Part shown: one piece after another, positions 42,224 through 51,606 of the stretch | Layout: every line of letters begins with the position of its first letter | How positions within the stretch are numbered: the first letter of the stretch is position 1 | NCBI GenBank assembly: GCA_902560045.1 | Contig: CACEKJ010000003.1 | Span: 1 to 64,000 of the forward strand | Direction: 5' to 3' | From: an uncultured Bacteroidota bacterium | Lineage (GTDB): Bacteria > Bacteroidota > Bacteroidia > Flavobacteriales > Flavobacteriaceae | DNA: 64,000 nt | Position numbers and translations under genes: made by a program | Notes under the pieces: generated by a model | Told to the model about the DNA's origin: nothing | Database searches by the model: none | The model's input: the letters and a program-made list of their open reading frames with translations, nothing else

Positions 42224-43258
42224 ATGCCAATGGATCAAATTCAATTAAATAAAGTTACACAAAGTGTTGAAAAAGGAAAGGTTGCAAACACGTATTTACT
42301 TGTCGGCAACAAAGGGGCTAGTGGTCTTGAAGGAGCTGTTAATTTAATCAAGTCTATTCTTAGAAGTCCATTCGCTGGTCTAGACATTCCATTACAACAA
42401 AAAGCAATTGAAAAGCTTCAAAATTGTAGTCATCCAGATATTCACTATATATATCCCGTTAACACAACAAGTGAAATCAAAAAAAATCCTAAATCTTCAG
42501 ACTTTATACAACACTGGAGAGAGCTTACTCAAAAGAACTTTGATTTTGAGTTAAAGGATTGGTATGAAAAAATCGGACTAGGAAATAAGCAAGGAGCAAT
42601 TAATAAAGATGAAGCAGAAAAGATTGCAAAGACAGCTTGCCTAAAGTCTTATGAGGGTGGGGTAAAAATATTTATTATATGGATGGCGGAAAAACTCAAT
42701 ATTTCCGCTTCAAACAAGCTTCTCAAGCTGTTGGAAGAACCCCCAGAAAGAACGGTTTTCATTCTGGTTTGTAATAGTGAAAAAGGCCTGTTAAGAACAA
42801 TTATTTCAAGATGTCAAAAAATCAATTTATTTTCTCAAAGTGTTGATAATCAAAGTGTTGAAGATGAAAATGAGGTTGTTTTCGTAGAATGGGTACGAGC
42901 AGCTTTCAAAGTGAAGTCAAAAAAAGAGGCTATCAATGATCTTGTCGCGTTTTCTGAAACGATGAGTAAAAAAACTCGTGAGCAACAAAAACAATTTTTA
43001 AGCTACTGCTCTGTTGTTTTTCAAGACTCAATCTTACATAGTTACAAAATAAAAAACCGTGAAAATAAGTACACAAACGGGCTTGATTTAAAAAAATTCG
43101 CCCCGTTTGTACACGAAGAGAACATATTGGACTTTTACAATGAAGTTCAAAAGGGTTATGAGGATATTGAAAGAAACGGGAACCCTAAAATTATCTTCCT
43201 GGACATTTCAATAAAACTAACTAGATTGCTACACAAGAAAAAAACTGAGTATGCATAA
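42224..43258 (+). CDS. holB: DNA polymerase III subunit delta'
   Basis: YLLVGNKGASGLEGA, CSHPDIHYIYPVN, SASNKLLKLLEEPPERTVFILVCNSEKGLLRTIISRCQKI. Confidence 0.9.
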   Translation: MPMDQIQLNKVTQSVEKGKVANTYLLVGNKGASGLEGAVNLIKSILRSPFAGLDIPLQQKAIEKLQNCSHPDIHYIYPVNTTSEIKKNPKSSDFIQHWRELTQKNFDFELKDWYEKIGLGNKQGAINKDEAEKIAKTACLKSYEGGVKIFIIWMAEKLNISASNKLLKLLEEPPERTVFILVCNSEKGLLRTIISRCQKINLFSQSVDNQSVEDENEVVFVEWVRAAFKVKSKKEAINDLVAFSETMSKKTREQQKQFLSYCSVVFQDSILHSYKIKNRENKYTNGLDLKKFAPFVHEENILDFYNEVQKGYEDIERNGNPKIIFLDISIKLTRLLHKKKTEYA

Positions 43259-44165
43259 TAAGTGGTTTGCAATTGCTAATCCCAAATCTCGCGCGGGGAA
43301 ATCAGAGGGGCTTTTGAATAGGGTAGAGGCTCTGCTAATTAAAAATCAAATTGACTTTGAATTACATAAAACTTCTGTTGCCGGCGATGAAATAATGTTG
43401 GTGGAAAAGGCAACGTCTTTAGGGTATAGAAAAATCCTTTGTATTGGAGGCGATGGAACAATTCAAAAAATTGTTGCTGGAATACAAATTCAAAAAAACA
43501 TTCCCAAAGAGAATATTTTATTTGGTTTAGTGCCTTTAGGGACAGGGAATGATTGGGCAAAATCCAAAGGGATTTCCTTAAAAATATCAGAAAGTATCCC
43601 TTTTTTAAATTCAGGAAAAATAAAAGCACAAGATGTTGGTTTGGCTAATATAAAAGCTGGTAAAAAAGAAATTAAAAGATATTTTATAACATATTCTGGT
43701 GTGGGCTTTGACTCATTTATGTTAAAGAAAATCCAAAGTTATAAGTGGCTTGGTAAATTTTCCTATTTGTTTTGTGCGCTAATGAACTTTATGAATTACA
43801 AAAATATTGAGGTTGAAATCGAAACAGATGATGCCAAAATAAATAGTAGGGTTTTTTTGCTTGGCGTAGGGTTATGTAAATTTACTGGCGGAGGCATGCA
43901 GCTAATTAAAACTCCTGCGGGAACCAATGGACAGCTAAACATGACTATTGCACAAGATTTAAGCAAAATGGAAATAATTAAAATTTTTTTTAGTCTTTTT
44001 AATGGGGGTGTATTTAAGAAACGTAAAATTTTGACACTATCATCTGAAAAAATTTTAATCGTCGCTAAAAACACTGTTTTAACGTGTCAGGGGGATGGTG
44101 AGATTTTTGGAGCTGGAAAAGTGAGTTATTCTGTCGTTAAAAAAGGGCTCCGTTATATTTCTTGA
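43251..44165 (+). CDS. Diacylglycerol kinase-family lipid kinase
   Basis: IANPKSRAGKSEG, ILCIGGDGTIQKIVAGI, PLGTGNDWAKSKGI. Confidence 0.93.
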   Translation: MHNKWFAIANPKSRAGKSEGLLNRVEALLIKNQIDFELHKTSVAGDEIMLVEKATSLGYRKILCIGGDGTIQKIVAGIQIQKNIPKENILFGLVPLGTGNDWAKSKGISLKISESIPFLNSGKIKAQDVGLANIKAGKKEIKRYFITYSGVGFDSFMLKKIQSYKWLGKFSYLFCALMNFMNYKNIEVEIETDDAKINSRVFLLGVGLCKFTGGGMQLIKTPAGTNGQLNMTIAQDLSKMEIIKIFFSLFNGGVFKKRKILTLSSEKILIVAKNTVLTCQGDGEIFGAGKVSYSVVKKGLRYIS

Positions 44166-44995
44166 ATTTTTTTGAAGACAAAATAGTTTGAAGAATATTG
44201 TCCGTTGAAAAATGCTTTAAAGTTTGAAATTGTACCAATCACAATAGACCTTAATATCGGTAGTTTAGATCCTTTATATTTTTCGGAAAGAAAAGAAGCA
44301 TAGTATGAGTCTATAAAAAGTGGATACTCGGAATGAAAAATAAATTTATTTCTTTCAAAAACCTTTCTTAAACCTGTTTTGTTAAAGTGCCACAAGTGTC
44401 TGGGAGTATCATACCCAGCCCATAAATTTTTATAATACTTTGCGTCATAAGAGTTGTAGTTCGGAACTGCAACAACCACTAGTCCGTTTTTAGAAAGAAC
44501 ATCATGGAAGCGCATGATTGTCTTTTCTAAATCATGGACGTGCTCAATTGAATGCCATGCTGTAATGGTTTTAAAACCAACATCTGATAATTCCTCGTCA
44601 AAAATAGAATGGCTAATTTTTTTTGATTTATTTCGAAAAGGATCAACCCCATAAGAGTTATAGCCTTTGTTATTCATTTGTTTTAAAAAATATCCCTCTC
44701 CACAACCAAAATCAAGAAGGCTTCCTTGAGTTAAGAGGTGTTTGATAGAGTTGTATTTGAGCTTAAAGTTTATGGCTCTAAAAAGCCTGTAAAAAAAGGA
44801 AAACAAACCATCTGATTTACTGTTGTGTGAAAGATAGTCTTCTGCTTTATAGTATTTTTGTATTTCTTCTTTTGGGGGAAGTGGGTCTGTTTTTAAGAGC
44901 CCTTCCTGTTCTGTTTTTATTACTGAAAAAACTTCTTTTGTTAAAAAAAAGTCTTTGGTTTTTATGTGTGTTTTGTTTTGTTCCACGTGAAACAT
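44153..44995 (-). CDS. Class I SAM-dependent methyltransferase (N-terminus MFHVEQ read through a parS-like site)
   Basis: LLDFGCGEGYFLKQMNNKGYNSYGVDP; TAWHSIEHVHDLEKTIMRFHDVLSKNGLVVVAVPN. Confidence 0.9.
   Translation of the reverse strand: MFHVEQNKTHIKTKDFFLTKEVFSVIKTEQEGLLKTDPLPPKEEIQKYYKAEDYLSHNSKSDGLFSFFYRLFRAINFKLKYNSIKHLLTQGSLLDFGCGEGYFLKQMNNKGYNSYGVDPFRNKSKKISHSIFDEELSDVGFKTITAWHSIEHVHDLEKTIMRFHDVLSKNGLVVVAVPNYNSYDAKYYKNLWAGYDTPRHLWHFNKTGLRKVFERNKFIFHSEYPLFIDSYYASFLSEKYKGSKLPILRSIVIGTISNFKAFFNGQYSSNYFVFKKIQEI
44979..44994. promoter_or_regulatory. parS-like centromere site TGTTCCACGTGAAACA
   Basis: One mismatch from the established parS consensus TGTTTCACGTGAAACA; overlaps the methyltransferase start codon. 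Confidence 0.85.
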
Positions 44996-46867
44996 TTATC
45001 GCCCCATAAAGACAAGCAAAACAGAAATGTCGTTAGGGGAGACCCCGCTAATTCTTGATGCTTGAGAAATGGTTTCAGGCTTAATTTTTCTTAGCTTTTC
45101 TAAAGCTTCGGCACTTATGGATTTAAGCTTTTTATAATCAAAATCTTTGGGGATTTTAACCGACTCAAGCCTATTAAGCTTGTCAGCATTAGCTTTTTCT
45201 TTTTCAATGTAGCCACTGTATTTTATTTGTATTTCTGCTTGGTCTTGTACCTCTTTAGAAAAATTGTTTGAGTCTATGAAAGAAGAAATAGACTCGCATT
45301 TTTTAAGGTCGTCAAGAAAAATATTTGGGCGTGAAAGAATCTTGTCTGCCTTGCCAGATTGCTTTATTTTTGCGGATTTTTTTTGGTCCAATATGCTATT
45401 AATTTCAGAAGGTAAGATGCTCTGTTTTTTCAGGTATGAAATCAAGCTAGATGAGTCTGAATATTTTGTTTCGCAAGCAGCAAGTCGTTCAGAGTCTGCA
45501 AGACCAATATCATGACTGATTTTTGTTAATCTCTGGTCCGCATTATCTTGTCTTAAGAGCATTCTATACTCTGCTCTTGATGTAAACATTCTGTATGGCT
45601 CTTCGGTTCCTTTTGTGATTAAATCATCTATTAAAACTCCAATATAAGCCTGGTCTCTTTTTAAAATTAAAGGGGGTTTGTTCTGTATTTTTTTTACTGC
45701 ATTTATTCCTGCGATAAGACCTTGTGAGCCTGCTTCTTCATATCCTGTTGTCCCATTAATTTGTCCTGCAAAAAAAAGATTTTCAATTATTTTAGTTTCT
45801 AATGAGTAGGTGAGTTGGGTTGGGAAAAAATAGTCGTATTCAATCGCGTATCCTGGTCTGAAGAACTTTACATTCTCAAATCCAGAAACAGCCCTCAATG
45901 CAGTAAACTGAACCTCTTCAGGTAAAGAAGTAGAGAACCCGTTAACATATACTTCTACTGTATTCCATCCTTCTGGCTCAACGAATAGTTGATGCCTTTC
46001 TCTTTCTGAAAATCTGTGTATTTTATCTTCAATTGAAGGACAGTATCTTGGACCAATACTTTTAATTCTGCCGTTAAACATTGGGGATCTGTCAAATCCG
46101 TCACGCAGCAAGTCATGTACCTCAGGGCTTGTGTAGGTCATATGACAGGAAACCTGCTTTTTTAGCGGCTGAGTTGCATTCAAATAAGAGAATTTTTGCG
46201 GATTAGAGTCGCCTGGCTGTTCTATCATCTTAGAATAGTCGAGAGACCTTCCGTCAACTCGTGGGGGAGTACCTGTCTTCATTCTACCAGACTCAAAACC
46301 AAGAGAGACAAGTTGTTCTGTAATTCCTGTTGCTGCTTTCTCTCCTGCACGGCCGCCACCAAAATTTTTATCGCCAACGTGTATAAGTCCATTGAGAAAA
46401 GTTCCGTTCGTGAGCACAACTGATTTGGCCTTTATTTTTTGACCAAGACCAGTAACCACTCCAACAAGTTTGTCTTTTTCCATCCACAAAGACTTAACCA
46501 TTTCTTGATAAAAATCTAAGTTTGGTGTTGCTTCCAACATTTCTCTCCAATACTGGGCGAAAAGTGCCCTGTCGTTTTGTGCTCTTGGGCTCCACATTGC
46601 CGGGCCTTTTGATAGGTTTAACATTTTAAATTGGATTGCAGACTTGTCTGTGACAATGGCGCTATATCCGCCCAAAGCATCAATTTCGCGAACAATTTGG
46701 CCTTTTGCTATTCCTCCCATAGCAGGGTTGCATGACATTTGACCAATGGTTTGTAAATTCATGGTTACCAAAAGAGTTTTGGCGCCAAGATTTGCTGCTG
46801 CTGCCGCTGCTTCACTACCGGCGTGGCCGCCGCCAACTACAATAACATCGTATTCTTGATTAAACAT
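44996..46867 (-). CDS. mnmG: tRNA uridine-5-carboxymethylaminomethyl modification enzyme MnmG (GidA)
   Basis: YDVIVVGGGHAGSEAAAAAANLGAKTLLVTMNLQTIGQMSCNPAMGGIAKGQIVREIDALGG. Confidence 0.98.
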   Translation of the reverse strand: MFNQEYDVIVVGGGHAGSEAAAAAANLGAKTLLVTMNLQTIGQMSCNPAMGGIAKGQIVREIDALGGYSAIVTDKSAIQFKMLNLSKGPAMWSPRAQNDRALFAQYWREMLEATPNLDFYQEMVKSLWMEKDKLVGVVTGLGQKIKAKSVVLTNGTFLNGLIHVGDKNFGGGRAGEKAATGITEQLVSLGFESGRMKTGTPPRVDGRSLDYSKMIEQPGDSNPQKFSYLNATQPLKKQVSCHMTYTSPEVHDLLRDGFDRSPMFNGRIKSIGPRYCPSIEDKIHRFSERERHQLFVEPEGWNTVEVYVNGFSTSLPEEVQFTALRAVSGFENVKFFRPGYAIEYDYFFPTQLTYSLETKIIENLFFAGQINGTTGYEEAGSQGLIAGINAVKKIQNKPPLILKRDQAYIGVLIDDLITKGTEEPYRMFTSRAEYRMLLRQDNADQRLTKISHDIGLADSERLAACETKYSDSSSLISYLKKQSILPSEINSILDQKKSAKIKQSGKADKILSRPNIFLDDLKKCESISSFIDSNNFSKEVQDQAEIQIKYSGYIEKEKANADKLNRLESVKIPKDFDYKKLKSISAEALEKLRKIKPETISQASRISGVSPNDISVLLVFMGR

Positions 46868-46872
46868 ATTCT

Positions 46873-46888
46873 TGTTTCACGTGGAACA
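46873..46888. promoter_or_regulatory. parS-like centromere site TGTTTCACGTGGAACA (exact reverse complement of 44979..44994)
   Basis: Perfect inverted copy of the other site; 5' of the mnmG start. Confidence 0.85.
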
Positions 46889-46896
46889 TTCTTTTG

Positions 46897-46904
46897 CAAA
46901 TATA
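46897..46904 (-). promoter_or_regulatory. -7 element (TATATTTG) of mnmG
   Basis: TAnnTTTG immediately upstream of the parS-like site. Confidence 0.45.
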
Positions 46905-46906
46905 AT

Positions 46907-47329
46907 TCATTTGAAAGAGGTCTGATAAATCTTAATATATAAGTCTTCTTTGTTTCTCATTTTTAGTTTTGATTCATCAGCCTTATCGTCATGGCCACAA
47001 ACATGAAGAAGTGCATGAACCAAAACCCTAACCATCTCATTTTCAGCGGTTTGACTATATTTTTTAGCATTGGACTGAACTTCTTCAGGGCAGATGTAAG
47101 CCTCAGCTTTTAGCTCTTTATCTGTGCTATAATCAAAGGTTATAACATCTGTAACGTAGTCATGTGAAAGGTGCTTTTTATTGATTCGTGTGATTTCTTC
47201 AGCAGAAACAAAGTGATAATAAAATTGAGACAAGGTATATCCTTCTTGTACAGAAACGTGCAAAAGAAGTTTTCGTAATTCTTCTGTGTTCTTTAAGACA
47301 AAGGGTGTAGTGTGTATAAAATCAATCAT
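46907..47329 (-). CDS. ybeY: rRNA maturation endonuclease YbeY
   Basis: HDYVTDVITFDY and VRVLVHALLHVCGHDD (H-x3-H-x5-H type zinc motif). Confidence 0.95.
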   Translation of the reverse strand: MIDFIHTTPFVLKNTEELRKLLLHVSVQEGYTLSQFYYHFVSAEEITRINKKHLSHDYVTDVITFDYSTDKELKAEAYICPEEVQSNAKKYSQTAENEMVRVLVHALLHVCGHDDKADESKLKMRNKEDLYIKIYQTSFK

Positions 47330-47339
47330 AAATTATAAG

Positions 47340-47347
47340 CAAATCTA
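47340..47347 (-). promoter_or_regulatory. -7 element (TAGATTTG) of ybeY
   Basis: TAnnTTTG, 10 nt upstream of the ybeY start. Confidence 0.4.
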
Positions 47348-47373
47348 CACAATCAATTGAAAGATTATTGTTT

Positions 47374-47381
47374 TATATTTG
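47374..47381 (+). promoter_or_regulatory. -7 element (TATATTTG) of gltX
   Basis: TAnnTTTG, 13 nt upstream of the TTG start. Confidence 0.45.
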
Positions 47382-47394
47382 ATAAAAATTCGTT

Positions 47395-48873
47395 TTGACA
47401 AATAAAAAAGTATGCGTGCGTTTTGCTCCAAGCCCAACAGGGCCTCTACATATTGGTGGAGTGCGGACCGCGTTATTTAATTATTTGTATGCAAAAAAAT
47501 CTGGCGGTAAATTTCTTATAAGAATTGAGGATACGGATAAAAAAAGAGAGGTTTCTGGGGCGGAAAACTATATTGTTGAATCGCTTAAGTGGTGTGGAAT
47601 TGAGGCCGATCAAGAGCCGTGCAGACAAAGCGAAAGAAAAGCCATTTATAACGAACATGTTACAAAGTTGTTAAAAGAAGGCAAAGCTTATTATGCTTTT
47701 GACACAGAGGGAGAGCTCCTAACATTGAGAGAAAACGAAGAAAAAAAGGGCAAGACTTTTATTTACAATTGGCGCAATAGAAGCTCTTTAAATAACTCAC
47801 TCTGCTTAGATGAGAAAGAGGTTCAAGAAAAAATAGAGAACAAAGAAAAGTATGTGGTTCGGTTTAAGTGTCCTAGTGAGTCTGAGGTAAAGACTTATGA
47901 CATAGTCCGAGGTGATTCTTCAATTGACTCGTCTTTGCTAGACGATAAGATTTTGGTAAAAGCGGACGGAATGCCAACTTATCATTTTGCAAATGTTGTG
48001 GACGATTATTTGATGGGCATAACACACGTTATAAGGGGCGAGGAGTGGCTTCCCTCACTTGCCCTACACACACTTCTTTATGAGGCCTTTGGGTGGAAGA
48101 GCCCAAAGTATGCCCATCTCCCATTGATACTTAACCCTAACGGTAAAGGAAAGCTAAGTAAGAGAAGTGGGGAAAAAAACGGATTTCCTGTTTTTCCCAT
48201 TCGCTGGAAAGGAGAAAAAGAAATCCTTGGATTCAAAGAGATAGGGATATTGCCTGAGGCTCTTATTAACTATATTTCAACTCTTGGGTGGACTCCTGAC
48301 GAGACAAAAGAAGTTTTATCCTTAAACGAGTTAAAAGAGCTTTTTAGTTTAGAAAAAGTGGTTTCTTCATCTGCAAACTTTGACTTTGAAAAGCTTAAGT
48401 GGTACAACCACCAACATATTCAAAAAACCCAAAACGATGAGTTGTTAAGGGTTTTGCTAAACACAAAAAAAGAGGATGATTATGATGTTGTTAAGCTAGA
48501 GAATGCCATTGGGCTTGTCAAAGAAAGAGCAAACACCGTCAATGAGCTTTGGGAACTTTCAAGATATTTGTTTGTTGAGCCAAAATCTTATGATGAAAAG
48601 AGTCTTAAAAGAATACTTAAACCAGGCGGAAAAGAGATTGTAGAAACAATTATATCAATGGCGGGTTCAGAAAGTGGGCGAGCAGACTCATTTGTGGAGG
48701 GGGTAAAAAATTCTTGCATAGACAAAGGTTTTTCTGCAGGACAAATAATGATGACTGTTAGGGTGGTTTTAGTAGGGGCGCTTAACGGAATTGATCTACA
48801 AGAAATTGTGTCCTTCATCGGTTTAGAAGAAACTTCTAGTCGCGCAAAAGAAGCTTTGTTAAAGGTATTTTAA
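47395..48873 (+). CDS. gltX: Glutamyl-tRNA synthetase (TTG start)
   Basis: VRFAPSPTGPLHIGGVRTALFNYLYAKK, LIRIEDTDKKR, KLSKRSG. Confidence 0.97.
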   Translation: MTNKKVCVRFAPSPTGPLHIGGVRTALFNYLYAKKSGGKFLIRIEDTDKKREVSGAENYIVESLKWCGIEADQEPCRQSERKAIYNEHVTKLLKEGKAYYAFDTEGELLTLRENEEKKGKTFIYNWRNRSSLNNSLCLDEKEVQEKIENKEKYVVRFKCPSESEVKTYDIVRGDSSIDSSLLDDKILVKADGMPTYHFANVVDDYLMGITHVIRGEEWLPSLALHTLLYEAFGWKSPKYAHLPLILNPNGKGKLSKRSGEKNGFPVFPIRWKGEKEILGFKEIGILPEALINYISTLGWTPDETKEVLSLNELKELFSLEKVVSSSANFDFEKLKWYNHQHIQKTQNDELLRVLLNTKKEDDYDVVKLENAIGLVKERANTVNELWELSRYLFVEPKSYDEKSLKRILKPGGKEIVETIISMAGSESGRADSFVEGVKNSCIDKGFSAGQIMMTVRVVLVGALNGIDLQEIVSFIGLEETSSRAKEALLKVF

Positions 48874-48923
48874 CATTATTTTAAAAGTTTATTTTTTTTT
48901 TAGGAGGACCTTTTACTTATATT

Positions 48924-48936
48924 GTTCGTTACGAAC
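48924..48936. repeat. Perfect 6-bp inverted repeat GTTCGT-T-ACGAAC upstream of the SPFH gene
   Basis: Read directly from sequence, 16 nt before the ATG. Confidence 0.6.
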
Positions 48937-48952
48937 CAAATAAATTTTAAAA

Positions 48953-49882
48953 ATGATTTTATATACAATATTGTTACCTATCGGACTGTTACTTTTATTC
49001 TTTACTTTTTTTATTGTAAAGCAACAGTCTGCTGCTGTTATTGAACGATTCGGTAAGTTTGTAAGCATTCGTCAATCCGGACTACAAATTAAAGTGCCTA
49101 TTATCGACAGTGTAGCCGGAAGGCTTAGTTTAAGGATTCAGCAGCTTGACGTTGTAGTCGAAACAAAAACAAAAGACGATGTTTTTGTAAAGCTTAAAGT
49201 CTCTGTTCAGTTTAAAGTGATTAAAGAAAAGGTTTATGATGCTTTTTATAAGCTTGACAACCCCGCAGACCAAATCACGAGTTTCATTTTTGATGTTGTT
49301 CGTGCCGAGGTTCCTAAGCTAATCCTTGATGATGTATTTATTAAAAAAGACGATGTTGCCATTGCTGTAAAGTCAGAGATTCAAGAAGCAATGACAGAAT
49401 ATGGGTTTCAAATAATTAAAACCCTTGTGACAGACATTGATCCAGACGCCCAGGTAAAAGAATCAATGAATAGAATTAACGCTTCCGAAAGAGAAAAGGT
49501 TGCTGCGCAATTCGAAGGAGAAGCACAAAAAATATTGATCGTTGAAAGAGCAAAAGCTGAGGCTGAAAGCAAAAGACTTCAAGGGCAAGGAATTGCCGAT
49601 CAAAGACGTGAAATTGCAAGAGGTCTTGAGGACTCTGTAAAGGTTTTAAATGGTGTTGATATAAATTCTCAAGAAGCGTCTGCGCTAATAGTTGTAACGC
49701 AACACTATGACACCCTTCAGTCTGTGGGGTCTGCGTCCAACAGTAATTTGATATTGATGCCCAACTCCCCTCAGGCAGGATCAGAAATGCTAAACAATAT
49801 GGTTGCTTCTTTTACTGCAAGCAATCAAATTGGAGAAGAAATGAAAGCTGCAAAGCTTAGAAAAAAACCTGAAGCAAAGTAA
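48953..49882 (+). CDS. SPFH domain / stomatin-like band 7 protein
   Basis: N-terminal TM; QSAAVIERFGKFVSIRQSGLQIKVPIIDSVAGRLSLRIQQLDVVVETKTKDDVFV; AEAESKRLQGQGIADQRREIARGL. Confidence 0.93.
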   Translation: MILYTILLPIGLLLLFFTFFIVKQQSAAVIERFGKFVSIRQSGLQIKVPIIDSVAGRLSLRIQQLDVVVETKTKDDVFVKLKVSVQFKVIKEKVYDAFYKLDNPADQITSFIFDVVRAEVPKLILDDVFIKKDDVAIAVKSEIQEAMTEYGFQIIKTLVTDIDPDAQVKESMNRINASEREKVAAQFEGEAQKILIVERAKAEAESKRLQGQGIADQRREIARGLEDSVKVLNGVDINSQEASALIVVTQHYDTLQSVGSASNSNLILMPNSPQAGSEMLNNMVASFTASNQIGEEMKAAKLRKKPEAK

Positions 49883-51559
49883 TTATTTCTTTTTCCAAGA
49901 ATCTCTAAGGCCGACAGTTTTGTTAAAAACAGGATTGTCGGCTTTACTGTTTTTGTCCATTACGAAATAGCCCTTTCTTTGAAACTGAAAGTTTTGGCCT
50001 GTTATTGATTCTAAAATTGATGGTTCGGCATAAGCAGTATTAACGGTGAGGGAATCTGGATTAATATCTGCTAAAAAATCTTGATTTGAATTGTTTCCAG
50101 GAAGCTCTTCTTTAAAGAGTCTGTCGTATGAATTAACAGTAATTTGGGCGCTCTCGTTTTGAGTAACCCAGTGTAGTGTTCCTTTTACTTTTCTTAGGCT
50201 TTCCTCTGATCCGGATCCGCTTTTACTTTTTGGGTCATATTCACAAAGAATCTCTGTAATTTTTCCATTATTATCTTTAATAACACCTGTACCTACAATT
50301 ATATATGCGCTTTTTAGCCTTACCTCTTTTCCTATGGTAAGGCGGAAAAACTTCCTGTTAGCTTCTTCTTTAAAATCTTCTCTTTCGATAAAAAGGTGTT
50401 TATTAAAAGGAAGCTCTCTTGTTCCTGAACCCTCATTTTCAGGATTGTTTTCTGTGGTTACAAGCTCTGTCTTTCCTTCTGGGTAATTGCTAATTGTTAA
50501 TTTAATAGGGTCCATTACAACCATTTTTCTGTTAGCGGTTTTGTTAAGATCTTCTCTTATGCAAAACTCCAGCAAAGACACGTCTATTAAGTTTTCTCTT
50601 TTTGCAACACCAATTTTTTCAATAAAAGAGCGAATAGAGGCAGGGGTATATCCTCTTCGTCTAAGGCCTGAGATTGTAGGCATTCTGGGATCATCCCAGC
50701 CTGAAACAATGTTATTTTCAACCAGTACAGAAAGCTTTCTCTTGCTCATTATTGTATAGCTTAAGTTGAGCCGAGCAAATTCTCTTTGTTTGGGTTGAAT
50801 TTCTAAGTTATTTTCGGTTTTTGTTAGAGTGTTTAAGAACCAGTCATATAGTTCTCTATGTGGTTTAAACTCTAGCGAACATAGAGAGTGTGAAACCTGT
50901 TCAATATAATCACACTGTCCGTGTGCCCAGTCATACATTGGGTAAATGTTCCATTCGTCTGAGGTTCTATGGTGTGTTTTTTTTAAAACCCTGTAAATTA
51001 TAGGATCTCTCATAAGCATATTTGAATGGCCCATGTCGATTTTGGCCCTTAGTACATGTTTGTTTTCAGGGTGATCTCCATTTTTCATTTGTTCAAAAAG
51101 GGCAAGACTCTCAGAAACAGGCCTTGATCTAAAAGGGCTATTTTCTCCTGGCTTTGTTGGTGAGCCTTTTTGGATTGCCATCTCCTCAGAGGTTTGAGAA
51201 TCTACATACGCCAAGTCTTGGTCAATTAAAAAAATGGCCCATTCGTAAAGCTTTTGAAAGTTGTCCGACGAATAGGTTTCTTCTGCCCACTTATATCCCA
51301 ACCAAGAAACATCCTCTTTTATCGCTACAACATACTCTAGTTCTTCTTTTGCGGGGTTGGTGTCATCAAATCTCAGGTTAACCGGAGCGCTATACTTTTC
51401 ACCCAATCCAAAATTTAGTGCAATTGCCTTTGCGTGTCCAATATGCAAATAGCCGTTTGGCTCCGGAGGAAAACGAAACTTTAGGTTTGCAGAACTAAAA
51501 CCCGCAGAAAGATCTTCTGAGATTATTTGTTCTATAAAATTTTCTGGTTTGTTTTCCAC
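49883..51559 (-). CDS. glnS: Glutaminyl-tRNA synthetase
   Basis: RFPPEPNGYLHIGHAKAIALNFGL, LRFDDTNP, MSKRKL motif. Confidence 0.97.
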   Translation of the reverse strand: MENKPENFIEQIISEDLSAGFSSANLKFRFPPEPNGYLHIGHAKAIALNFGLGEKYSAPVNLRFDDTNPAKEELEYVVAIKEDVSWLGYKWAEETYSSDNFQKLYEWAIFLIDQDLAYVDSQTSEEMAIQKGSPTKPGENSPFRSRPVSESLALFEQMKNGDHPENKHVLRAKIDMGHSNMLMRDPIIYRVLKKTHHRTSDEWNIYPMYDWAHGQCDYIEQVSHSLCSLEFKPHRELYDWFLNTLTKTENNLEIQPKQREFARLNLSYTIMSKRKLSVLVENNIVSGWDDPRMPTISGLRRRGYTPASIRSFIEKIGVAKRENLIDVSLLEFCIREDLNKTANRKMVVMDPIKLTISNYPEGKTELVTTENNPENEGSGTRELPFNKHLFIEREDFKEEANRKFFRLTIGKEVRLKSAYIIVGTGVIKDNNGKITEILCEYDPKSKSGSGSEESLRKVKGTLHWVTQNESAQITVNSYDRLFKEELPGNNSNQDFLADINPDSLTVNTAYAEPSILESITGQNFQFQRKGYFVMDKNSKADNPVFNKTVGLRDSWKKK

Positions 51560-51583
51560 ACTAATTTGTTTTTAATAAGTTTA

Positions 51584-51591
51584 CAAAGTTA
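51584..51591 (-). promoter_or_regulatory. -7 element (TAACTTTG) of glnS
   Basis: TAnnTTTG about 24 nt before the start. Confidence 0.4.
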
Positions 51592-51606
51592 TCAAAAGAA
51601 TAATTA

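Noticed and set aside
47395-47430. gltX as a pseudogene because it lacks an ATG start
   Set aside because: TTG at 47395 gives the expected N-terminus (TNKKVCVRFAPSPTGPLHIGG) and the frame is intact to the end.
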